Source: Streptomyces sp. L-9-10
GTDB taxonomy: Bacteria > Actinomycetota > Actinomycetes > Streptomycetales > Streptomycetaceae
Direction: 5' to 3'
DNA: 64,000 nt
Assembly (NCBI RefSeq): GCF_004151105.1
Contig: NZ_PHRF01000090.1
Span: 62,001 to 126,000 of the forward strand
Each line of letters opens with the position of its first letter. The first letter of the stretch is position 1. The notes beneath the pieces are model-generated. The model saw only the letters and a program-made list of their open reading frames with translations. It searched no databases and was not told where the DNA came from. Both the position numbers and the translations under genes were made by a program. Shown here piece after piece: positions 9,204-16,668 of the stretch.

Positions 9204-10009
9204 GCGCGATGCGAGGGGTGCGTGTCTATCTGCTGCTGGCCGGCGCGGCGTTCCGCGCCGAATTCCAGTACCGGGGAAACCTGTTCATCAACATCATCGG
9301 CGGTCTGTTCTACCAGGGCGTCGGGCTGGCCTTCATCTGGGCGGTCCTCGACCGTTTCGGCGAGGTCGGCGGCTGGGGGCTGTCCGAGATCGCCTTCCTC
9401 TACGGGCTGCGTCTCACCGCCCACGGCCTCTGGCTCGTCCCTGGCCATCAGCTGATCCATGTCGACGAGGTCCTTGTCGAGGGGGAGTACGACCGGTATC
9501 TGATCCGGCCCGTGTCGCCGTTGATCCAACTCCTCACCCGCAGGCTTCGGCTGAGCGCGCTCGGCGATCTGGTGGGCGGGTTCGTCCTGCTGGCCTTCGC
9601 CTCGGCCCAGGCGCCGGTCGACTGGTCACCGGGAGCCGTCGGCTTTCTGCTGCTGGCGGTCGTCGGTGGCGCGCTGGTGGAGGGATCCCTGCAACTCGCG
9701 GCTTCGGGACTGGCGTTCAGGATGAAGAAGGTCACTCCCATCAAGTTCGCCATCGACATGATCTTCAGTGACTTCGGCAACTACCCGCTGAAGATCTTCG
9801 GTTCGGCCGCCGGCTTCGGACTGACCTTCGTCTTCCCCCTGGCGTTCGTCGCCTACCTCCCGGCCACCGTGCTGCTGGACCGCGAGGAGGAACTGGCCGT
9901 GCCCGCATGGCTCGGCTGGGGCGCGCCCGTCGTCGGCGTCCTGCTGATGTACGCCGCGTACCGCTTCTGGGTGCACCAGTCCCGCCACTACGAGAGCAGC
10001 GGGCACTGA
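9200..10009 (+). CDS. ABC-2 family exporter permease 2 (DUF990-like)
   Basis: A 269-residue membrane protein, the second half of the exporter pore. GTG 9200 overlaps the preceding stop (GTGA); an in-frame ATG at 9209 (MRGVRVYLLLAG) is an equally possible start. It shares the layout of permease 1: an N-terminal amphipathic region (FRAEFQYRGNLFINIIGG), a VDEVLVEGEYDRYLIRPVSP loop characteristic of DUF990 proteins, and a polar cytoplasmic insert FRMKKVTPIKFAIDMIFSDF. About six TM helices. Last gene of the three-gene exporter unit and convergent with the ligase gene. Confidence 0.92.
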   Translation: MSAMRGVRVYLLLAGAAFRAEFQYRGNLFINIIGGLFYQGVGLAFIWAVLDRFGEVGGWGLSEIAFLYGLRLTAHGLWLVPGHQLIHVDEVLVEGEYDRYLIRPVSPLIQLLTRRLRLSALGDLVGGFVLLAFASAQAPVDWSPGAVGFLLLAVVGGALVEGSLQLAASGLAFRMKKVTPIKFAIDMIFSDFGNYPLKIFGSAAGFGLTFVFPLAFVAYLPATVLLDREEELAVPAWLGWGAPVVGVLLMYAAYRFWVHQSRHYESSGH

Positions 10010-10058
10010 GCGGGACCTCACGGCCCCGCGGGCCTCTCTCTTCGGAAACGCGGGTCTT

Positions 10059-11156
10059 TCACTTCAGGAACAAGGAACGGAGGTAGGCCGACACATCAGT
10101 CAGTCCGCCGCCTTCCTGGACGACCTTCCGTTGCCGGCCGGCCCAGGAACCGTTCGTGCGCAACTCCGCGAGAAGATCGCCGGCCAGGTCGAGGTCCCCC
10201 GCGTCGGAAAGTGCCGGAGCGACATGCTCCACCAGCCGATCCACCAACGTCCAGGCGGGTAACGGGCGCCCGGAGGACACGTCCAGGGCGTCGCCCTCCA
10301 GTCCGTACCGGGCAGCCTGCCAGTGGGCCGCGGCCAGCAACTGATCCGAAACCGGGGGAAGTTCGGCGTCTCGTTCCACATCCCGCAGGCAGGTGGCGAC
10401 CAGCGCGCGGGTCAGTCCCGCCAGCAGGATCACGGTGTCGCTCGTGGGGCAGACATCCATGACCCGTATCTCGATGGTGGGTACGTTCTCGGAAGGGCGG
10501 GCGAACCAGTACGCCATTTTCCGGTCGAGGAGCACCTCCGAGGCGACCAGGCTGTCGAGCAGAGCGTCGTACTGGCCGGCGTCGGCGAACAGCGGAGCCG
10601 GACCCGCCACCGGTGTGTATCCCCACCAGGTTGACCGAAAGCTCGCGTATCCGGTCTCCCTCCCCAGTGAGATGGGGGAGTTGGCGGCGAGTGCCTGGAG
10701 TGTGGGCAGCCAGGTCCGAAGACGGTTGCTCACCCGGACGGCATATTCCCGGTCGGGCATACCGACGTGGACGTGCAGGCCGCACGGTATGTGGCCGAAC
10801 ACGAGAGCACCGTACTTCTGGCGGATCGCGCGATAGCGGGACCCGCTGGTCGATGGCATGTACGGCCCGGACACCAGCTCCGTCCCGCACGCCAGCACCG
10901 CACAGCCCGCCTTCTCCGCGGCGGCCGAGGCGGCCGAGCGCAGGGAGCGCACGTCGTCGGCCAGCAGGGACAGTTCGTGATGGGGCTCCGTCACGGCCTC
11001 CACCACCGCCGCGGACACCTCCGGCTTCAGCCGTTGAGCGGGTCCGGTGGTGGGCGCTGCCGCGATCACCGCCTCGAAAGCAGGCACGGCCGCCCCACTG
11101 TCCGGGTCGACCAGCAGGAACTCCTCCTCAACACCGACGGACAGCGGCTGTGCCAT
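10059..11156 (-). CDS. Carboxylate-amine ligase, YbdK/GCS2 family
   Basis: A 365-residue ATP-dependent ligase of the glutamate-cysteine ligase type 2 (GCS2) superfamily. The N-terminus SVGVEEEFLLVDP with its three acidic metal ligands is diagnostic; GLHVHVGMPDREYAVRVSNRLR and NVPTIEIRVMDVCPTSDT carry further active-site residues. The upstream part of the frame is dropped because GGGAGGGG lies just before ATG 11156. Some family members make gamma-glutamylcysteine, but many Streptomyces paralogues of this length have unknown amino donors, so I do not assign a pathway. It follows the encapsulin/DyP genes in the same direction, separated by 198 bp. Confidence 0.9.
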   Translation of the reverse strand: MAQPLSVGVEEEFLLVDPDSGAAVPAFEAVIAAAPTTGPAQRLKPEVSAAVVEAVTEPHHELSLLADDVRSLRSAASAAAEKAGCAVLACGTELVSGPYMPSTSGSRYRAIRQKYGALVFGHIPCGLHVHVGMPDREYAVRVSNRLRTWLPTLQALAANSPISLGRETGYASFRSTWWGYTPVAGPAPLFADAGQYDALLDSLVASEVLLDRKMAYWFARPSENVPTIEIRVMDVCPTSDTVILLAGLTRALVATCLRDVERDAELPPVSDQLLAAAHWQAARYGLEGDALDVSSGRPLPAWTLVDRLVEHVAPALSDAGDLDLAGDLLAELRTNGSWAGRQRKVVQEGGGLTDVSAYLRSLFLK

Positions 11157-11354
11157 GGGCTTCCCCTCCCGGGCTTCGGAGCCTTGAGTATGTGCACGGC
11201 CCGAGCCCCACCGCCATACCACGTCACCCGTAACCGGCCATCTGCCCCAGAGCCCACGGAGGCCGCCGGCCACGCGCGGCGAGCGGTGCGCCCGCTGTAC
11301 GCCGCCGGACCGCGCGGTCGCCCGCGATGCGCGGACCGCCGGTCACGGTCCCGG

Positions 11355-12179
11355 TCAGGAAGTCCCTGTCGTGTCAGGGGTCTTCACGTCCACGGACACG
11401 ACGGCTTCGCTCGTGTACACGAGGAAGGTCAGCGTCTCCTGGAAGTACAGACGGACGGCGCGCTCGTCGTGCGACAGGTATCCGATGGACACGTCCTGGC
11501 CGATGCGCAGTTCGAAGTCGCCGCCCCGGGTGGACAGGAGGAAAGCCCCCTCGATCGCCGGCGCCCACACGATGTCGCCGTCCAGGAGGCGGGCCATGTG
11601 CTTGATGACCGGATAGCCGTAGTCGGAGGTCTCGCTGACGGCGGTGTACGCCTCGGCGCTCAGCGCGAGGGCGTACGGACCGCCGACCCCCGCCAGCCGC
11701 AGCGCGCTCGCGGCCTTGCTGACGACGGTCGGGTAGTCGCGCACGTCGGCGGGCACGGTCAGGGCCCGGTTCGACGAGCTCGCGCGCAGCCCCGCGACAC
11801 CGGCGGCGGGATAGCCCTCGAACACGGCACGGTCCTCGGCGAACGCGAGTCTTCGCGCCGCGTCCTTCACGGGCTGCCAGTCCGCGTCCTTGGACCCGCG
11901 TTCCACATCGTCCACCTGCTGCCGGTCCACGGTGAACGGCACGCGCAGCTCCACCAGGGGCTGAAAGCCGCGTGCATGGGCCGTGACCCCGGGGGCCGGG
12001 GCCTCGGCAGCCTCAAGGTGGCCGGTGCCCACACCGGACAGCTCGGCGCCGCCCGGCTCGGGAACGTCCACGATCCGGCGGCCCGCCACATGGCGTGTGA
12101 ACGTGCGCCGCGCCTCCTGCTCCATATCGGCCCACGCGGCGGAGGAGATGGGCGCCAGTTCACGGTGCAGATTGCTCAT
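11355..12179 (-). CDS. Family 1 encapsulin shell protein (linocin-M18-like)
   Basis: A 274-residue HK97-fold shell protein, the usual length for a T=1 encapsulin. The N-terminal helix MSNLHRELAPISSAAWADME with EARRTFTRHVAGRRIVDVPEP, the E-loop region around VELRVPFTVDRQQVDDVERGS, and the C-terminal DFELRIGQDVSIGYLSHD with VRLYFQETLTFLVYTSEA are family hallmarks. Sixty copies would form a closed nanocompartment in the cytoplasm. Its start lies inside the 3' end of the DyP peroxidase gene (20-bp overlap), and that protein carries the family 1 cargo peptide, so the cargo is evident. The unit is likely transcribed from upstream of the peroxidase gene. Confidence 0.96.
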   Translation of the reverse strand: MSNLHRELAPISSAAWADMEQEARRTFTRHVAGRRIVDVPEPGGAELSGVGTGHLEAAEAPAPGVTAHARGFQPLVELRVPFTVDRQQVDDVERGSKDADWQPVKDAARRLAFAEDRAVFEGYPAAGVAGLRASSSNRALTVPADVRDYPTVVSKAASALRLAGVGGPYALALSAEAYTAVSETSDYGYPVIKHMARLLDGDIVWAPAIEGAFLLSTRGGDFELRIGQDVSIGYLSHDERAVRLYFQETLTFLVYTSEAVVSVDVKTPDTTGTS

Positions 12180-13281
12180 CGGCGGTACTCGCCTTCTGTC
12201 GCTCTCTCAGGCCACCGACTCCCAGAGAGCCGTCCACGGCCGGGAACCGGGCCACAGGGGGGTCGGGGACGGTATCGGTGTCTGCTCTCTCGGCTCTCTC
12301 GCCGCGGCCCGGCGGATCGGGGAGATCGTCCAGGAAGTCGCTGGTGGGCACGTAGAACAGTGACCCGGTGACCGGTGTGGAGAAGTCCAGGATCCGGTCG
12401 TGGGACACCGCGGGAGTGTTGTCGTGAGGCGCCGGGGGAGTGCCCAGGAACATGCGTTCCAGCATCCGCTCGGTCACGGTCGGGGTACGGGCGTATCCGA
12501 TGAAGTAGGTGCCGAAATCGCCCTGTCCGACGGTCCCGAAGGGCATGTTGTCGCGCAGGATCTCGTGCTTGGTCCCGTCCGGGTCCTCGATCGTGGTGAG
12601 GGCCACGTGGGAATCGGCCGGCTTGACGGCGTCGTCGAGTTCGATGTCGGACAGCTTCCTGCGCCCGATGGCCCTCTCCTGCGCCTCGACCGTCAGAGCG
12701 TTCCAGGCCCGCAGATCGTGCAGATACTTCTGCACGACCACATAGCTGCCTCCGGAGAACGGCGGGTCCTCCGCGCCGATCAGCACGGCGGTGCTCGCCG
12801 CCGGGCCCGTCGGGTTCTCGGTGCCGTCGACGAATCCGAGCAGGTCACGTACGTCGAAGTACTTGAATCCATGGACCTCGTCGCACACGGTGACGACCTC
12901 ACGGAGCCGCGCCATGATCTCGGCGGCGAGCGCGAAGCACAGGTCCAGGCGGGCGGCTCTGATGTGGAAGAGCAGGTCACCGGGTGTCGACACGGCGCGG
13001 TGGCGGGATCCCGTCAGCTCGGGGAAGGGATGCAGTTCCGCCGGGCGCGCCCCGGAGAACAGGCGGTCCCACGCCTGCGAGCCGATGCCCACGACGGCGC
13101 CGAGCCTGCCGTCCGGTGTGGCGCGGAAGCCGACCGTCCGCTGTAGCCCGTTCAGGTCCGACAACAGCCCCCGTGTGACCGGCTCGCCGCCCTGGTTGAT
13201 GGTGAGGACCAGGAAGATCGCCGCGGCTGTCAGCGGGGACAGCACCGGCTGGGGAACCGGCTCGGGGGAGTGGGCGCCCAT
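12160..13281 (-). CDS. DyP-type heme peroxidase, encapsulin cargo
   Basis: A 373-residue dye-decolorizing peroxidase. The distal GXXDG motif is GFVDGTENP, the proximal heme His lies in PADSHVALTTI, and the catalytic Arg is in HEILRDNMPFGTVGQGDFG. ATG 13281 (MGAHSPEP) is chosen over an ATG 9 nt upstream because AAAGGGA is correctly spaced from it and abuts the other. A Pro/acidic linker of about 45 residues leads to a targeting peptide near the C-terminus, then an 11-residue tail that overlaps the encapsulin start. It likely oxidises phenolics or handles peroxide inside the shell. Confidence 0.96.
   Translation of the reverse strand: MGAHSPEPVPQPVLSPLTAAAIFLVLTINQGGEPVTRGLLSDLNGLQRTVGFRATPDGRLGAVVGIGSQAWDRLFSGARPAELHPFPELTGSRHRAVSTPGDLLFHIRAARLDLCFALAAEIMARLREVVTVCDEVHGFKYFDVRDLLGFVDGTENPTGPAASTAVLIGAEDPPFSGGSYVVVQKYLHDLRAWNALTVEAQERAIGRRKLSDIELDDAVKPADSHVALTTIEDPDGTKHEILRDNMPFGTVGQGDFGTYFIGYARTPTVTERMLERMFLGTPPAPHDNTPAVSHDRILDFSTPVTGSLFYVPTSDFLDDLPDPPGRGERAERADTDTVPDPPVARFPAVDGSLGVGGLRERQKASTADEQSAP
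12196..12234 (-). other. Encapsulin cargo-loading peptide within the DyP peroxidase
   Basis: These 13 codons encode DGSLGVGGLRERQ, matching the known family 1 targeting peptide (DGSLGIGSLK-like) that docks inside the shell. Unlike many DyP cargo proteins, the peptide is not terminal: 11 residues (KASTADEQSAP) follow, and their codons are the ones that overlap the encapsulin start. Confidence 0.85.
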
Positions 13282-13411
13282 GGACCACATCCCTTTCTCG
13301 CGTCATGGCTCGGGAAGGCGAGGCTCCGTCCACCGTATGGCGGGACCGCGACACCCGCCACCGCGCCGCTCGGCCCCTCTTGCCCCTGGGCCGTACCGGG
13401 GCGCGGAGCCA

Positions 13412-14152
13412 CTACACGGGCAGGACGCGGTAGACGGAGACGTGAGAGCGCGATTCGGCCGTGAACACGGATCCGTCCCAGTCCGCGTGCCTGGTCTCCA
13501 GTTCGAATCCGGCCAGCCGGGCCATGAGGTCGAGTTCGGCCGGCCAGATGTAGCGGTGAGGGCTGCGGAACAACCGCGCCTGCTGGGTCTCGTCGAACCG
13601 GAAGTGGTGCGACACCACATGCTGGCGCAGGACGTCGTAGGTGTCCAAACCGATGTAGCCGGGTTCGGAGTGCCAGACGGTGGCCTCTTGGCCCGGCGGC
13701 AGCTTGCGCAGCTCGGGCACCCAGAGCTCGATCACGAACCGGCCGCCGGGTGCGAGATGGCGGGCGGCGTTGCGGAAACACCGGACCTGCTCATCCTGGG
13801 TGAGCAGGTTGGAGATCGTGTTGAAGACGAGGTAGACGAGGCTGAATCTCCCGGGGGCGACGGCGGTCGCCATGTCACCGATGACCACGGGGATCGTCGC
13901 TTCGTCCGCCTTGGTACGCAGTCGCTCCACCATCGGGAGCGAGAGCTCGATGCCGGTGACGGAGACCCCTCGCTCGGCGAGCGGGACGGCTACCCGGCCG
14001 GTCCCGATGGCGAACTCGAGCGCTGCTCCGTCCCCCGCGAGCTGAGCGAGGCGGTCCACGGTCGGTCCCAGAACCTCGGGCGCGAACATGCCGGTGCCGG
14101 GCGTGTCATAGCGCTGGGCGGTATCGGCGTCCCAGATCTTCTCCTGCTGCAT
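13412..14152 (-). CDS. Class I SAM-dependent methyltransferase
   Basis: A 246-residue Rossmann-fold methyltransferase. Motif I is ALEFAIGTGRVAVPLAERG, the acidic ribose ligand is in VTGIELSLPMV, VVIGDMATAVAPGRFSLVYLVF covers motifs II-III, and LAPGGRFVIELWVPEL is post-motif. ATG 14152 (MQQEKIWDADTAQRYD) is chosen; a GTG 9 nt upstream is also open. No clear Shine-Dalgarno decides between them. The WDADTAQRYDTPG start is common in small actinobacterial methyltransferases of unknown substrate. It stands alone, divergent from the membrane-protein gene at 14461. Confidence 0.88.
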   Translation of the reverse strand: MQQEKIWDADTAQRYDTPGTGMFAPEVLGPTVDRLAQLAGDGAALEFAIGTGRVAVPLAERGVSVTGIELSLPMVERLRTKADEATIPVVIGDMATAVAPGRFSLVYLVFNTISNLLTQDEQVRCFRNAARHLAPGGRFVIELWVPELRKLPPGQEATVWHSEPGYIGLDTYDVLRQHVVSHHFRFDETQQARLFRSPHRYIWPAELDLMARLAGFELETRHADWDGSVFTAESRSHVSVYRVLPV

Positions 14153-14224
14153 GCCGCCCACGCTTGCTGCCGCCCGGCGCGATGTCCAACGATTTTTCCG
14201 CCACCGCTTCTACGACTCACGAAC

Positions 14225-14239
14225 TTGACGATGTGTCAA
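14225..14239. promoter_or_regulatory. Short palindrome in a divergent promoter region
   Basis: A 5+5 bp perfect inverted repeat with a 5-nt spacer (TTGAC, GATGT, GTCAA), about 75 bp upstream of the methyltransferase start and 220 bp before the membrane-protein gene. It could be an operator or overlap a -35 element; the short arms make chance a real possibility. Confidence 0.25.
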
Positions 14240-14460
14240 CTGACCCCGCTTCCCGGCGTTTCGAGGTCCGCGGCTGACCGGATCATCGATCGGTCGGCCC
14301 ACTCCTCGGGCTGCTGCCCTGACGCCGCTTCGCCGAGAACACCGTACTCAGTGTGGACGGCACCGGCGGGGATCGTTGAGCGGCTGGAACGTAGCGCACG
14401 CCGGCCCTCCACGTAGACTGCTCGTCGGCAGCGGGGGCCGAGCCCCCGGGGGAGGGCGTC

Positions 14461-14955
14461 GTGCAGGCGAGTGACAACGAGCGCCACTGGATCAGCGCGT
14501 GGCATGTTCCGTTGAACGTGGCCGCCATGCACTTGAGTGGCGTTCTGCTGTTCATCGGCTTCTGCTGGATTCCAGCCGCGTCCACGGCAGCCTATGGCCA
14601 AATATTCGGGCTGGTGATCTGGGTCCTGATGTTCCACGTCGTGATCCAGATTCCCGCCGGCCTTCTTGCCTCCCGCTGGGCGGTCCGCGGCCAGGTAGCC
14701 AGGGCCGGCCTGGTCGCGCTGGGACTCGCCACGTCGGCCACAGGGACGCTCTATCTGTGCACGGGTCAAGAGCTGCCGACGCGGGCTCTGTGGTGGCAGA
14801 CCTTTGGGTGTCTCTGCGTATCCCTGAGCAGCTACGTATGGCTGTGCACCCTGCGCCGCACCACAGTTGAGCGACTCACCGGACGATTCACATACGCTGT
14901 CCAAACGCTCGCCATGTGGGCCTTGTTGCGTCCACCAGGGCGCGCTCCCCACTGA
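14461..14955 (+). CDS. Small integral membrane protein, unknown function
   Basis: A 164-residue protein with four clear hydrophobic segments (around MHLSGVLLFIGFCWIP, IFGLVIWVLMFHVVIQIPAGLL, AGLVALGLATSATGTLYL and FGCLCVSLSSYVWLC). The GTG start at 14461 is preceded by GGGGGAGG at good spacing. A hydrophilic N-terminus (ASDNERHWISAWH) and a basic loop after TM2 suggest an N-in topology. I do not recognise the family. A GGGGGC/GCCCCC hairpin just upstream partly covers the ribosome binding site region. Confidence 0.7.
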   Translation: MQASDNERHWISAWHVPLNVAAMHLSGVLLFIGFCWIPAASTAAYGQIFGLVIWVLMFHVVIQIPAGLLASRWAVRGQVARAGLVALGLATSATGTLYLCTGQELPTRALWWQTFGCLCVSLSSYVWLCTLRRTTVERLTGRFTYAVQTLAMWALLRPPGRAPH

Positions 14956-15086
14956 CCCGCCACATGAGAGACGGCACCGCTGTGGCCGGTTTTGTCAGTT
15001 CACCCGGTTCCGCGAGATGGCTAGTGTCGTAGCCGAAGCGGTGCGCCCACGCCCGGCCGTTTACCGCTTGATAAGGAGGACCGGCA

Positions 15087-15179
15087 ATGGCATGGATCAC
15101 CAGATACCTTCGAGCGCTCAGCGGTGAGATGCGTGCACGTCGAAACCAGTACGGTGACAGGTATGGGCGGAAGGATTGA
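15087..15179 (+). CDS. Candidate 30-residue small protein
   Basis: A 31-codon frame with a near-ideal ribosome binding site (AAGGAGG at 15073-15079, 7 nt before ATG). It encodes a basic, probably helical peptide beginning MAWITRYLRALSGE and ending YGDRYGRKD. It is in the 298-bp gap before the P450-like gene and on the same strand. No family is recognised. The strength of the Shine-Dalgarno is the main evidence; coding statistics on so short a frame are not conclusive. Confidence 0.5.
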   Translation: MAWITRYLRALSGEMRARRNQYGDRYGRKD

Positions 15180-15253
15180 TTCTCCGTTCATGCGCGACGG
15201 GATGCGTCGTCGGATCGCCGTATCCCGTCCCCCGCCGACGGGCGTAAGAACTC

Positions 15254-16432
15254 GTGTTCATGGACAGACAGAGCCTGTGGCGTCATCTGGGGCAGTGGGA
15301 AAGCCTGGCGGCTGAGGCCGAAGGCCCGTTCAGGCTCCGCTTCGGAACACTGTTCGTCGCCGACGCGGATTCCGCCCGGGAGATTCTGGTCGACTCGGCC
15401 GACCAGTACGTACAGCAGTCCGGATTCTTCCGCCTCGGTCCCGAGCCTCTTTCTCCGGCGCTTCGGACGGCAGCGTCACATGAACTGCTCAGAGCGTTGA
15501 GCCATCACGATCTCCATGCGTTGTTCGACGTTGACTGCGCCATTCATGAGTTGAGTGACAGCCGAGGCCGTCTGCGGCACCAACGGTGGGGAGTGGAGCT
15601 GGTCCGGCGGTACTTCGCCCCCGTTATCGCGCACCATCGCCCTACCGAACTCACCTCGCTTGTCGACGCGTACATAAAATCGAGCGTCATCGCCGACGAC
15701 ATCGTCGGTCGCGTGGCGACGCGCTCACACCGTTCGGTACGCCGTATCCGCGCCGGGTTCGCCGAACAGCTCAGACGGCTTCCAGCACGGGAATCCGAAT
15801 CCGAAACGGAGTCCGAATCCGAAGCTACAACCGACGCCGACGTGCGGGATCTCGTCGACGTGGTACGCAGTCTGCGGGGGGAGTTGACCCCGGCGGACCG
15901 CGCGCAACTCCTCCAGCGACTCATACTCTCCGTGGTCGGCTTCACCGGAGTCGCCCTCGAATGGGTCGTGCTCCTCGGCATCCAACACGGGTACAACACC
16001 CCGGCAGTACGGCCGGACCAGCTCCGCTCTCTGGTCCGGGAGACATTACGTCTGTACCCGACCGCATGGCGCCTGGTCAGGGAAGCGGCCACGGACCACG
16101 AAATACGCGGTGTGCCGGTCAGCAAGGGCGAACATGTCATGATCGGCACACACGCGATCCACCGGTCGGGAGCCGTGTGGGACAGGCCATGGGACTTCGA
16201 CCCGTCACGCTGGGAAAGGCTCGCCGACGACCAGCGGCGAGCCTTTCTCCCCTTCGGTAAAGGTGCGGAGATGTGCCCGGCCAACGGATTCGCCCTCAAA
16301 GCGCTGGAGCATCTCGGCTACCTCATCCTGCACGGCTACCGGGGCACCGTGCGGATCCGGAAGCGGACGCCGCACGCCCGCACGCTCCTGGCACCACCAG
16401 CAGGCTGGACCCGCCTCACCAAGAGCGGGTGA
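15254..16432 (+). CDS. Atypical cytochrome P450-like protein
   Basis: A 392-residue protein (GTG 15254; ATG 15260 is an alternative; neither has a clear ribosome binding site). The K-helix ExxR is E263-R266 in RETLRLYPTAWR, and the heme loop is FLPFGKGAEMCP with Cys341, so heme binding should be intact. The I-helix reads LSVVGFTGVALEWVV and lacks the usual acidic-Thr pair of the oxygen-activation site. A low-complexity Glu/Ser insert (residues 180-191) is encoded by a GAATCC-type short repeat. Residue 265 is a TTA codon (16046-16048), so expression may depend on the bldA tRNA. No ferredoxin gene is adjacent. Confidence 0.85.
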   Translation: MFMDRQSLWRHLGQWESLAAEAEGPFRLRFGTLFVADADSAREILVDSADQYVQQSGFFRLGPEPLSPALRTAASHELLRALSHHDLHALFDVDCAIHELSDSRGRLRHQRWGVELVRRYFAPVIAHHRPTELTSLVDAYIKSSVIADDIVGRVATRSHRSVRRIRAGFAEQLRRLPARESESETESESEATTDADVRDLVDVVRSLRGELTPADRAQLLQRLILSVVGFTGVALEWVVLLGIQHGYNTPAVRPDQLRSLVRETLRLYPTAWRLVREAATDHEIRGVPVSKGEHVMIGTHAIHRSGAVWDRPWDFDPSRWERLADDQRRAFLPFGKGAEMCPANGFALKALEHLGYLILHGYRGTVRIRKRTPHARTLLAPPAGWTRLTKSG

Positions 16433-16668
16433 CTCGGCCTCCGGCCGGCCGCCACGATCCGGTCCCGCGGGATGACCGGCCGACCGGAGCCGGCGCCCCA
16501 GTGGAGCCGGGTGCCTCGTCCGGGGCGAACGCGACCCGAGCCGGCCCCGGCACCAGTATGGCGAGGATTGTTTACTTCTGTTGTTCCTCTTGTTCTTTTT
16601 TGGTGGCGGCCCTACTTTCCAGCTACGACCTCGGATGAATGGCCTCGGACACCCCTCGAAGGAACGAC

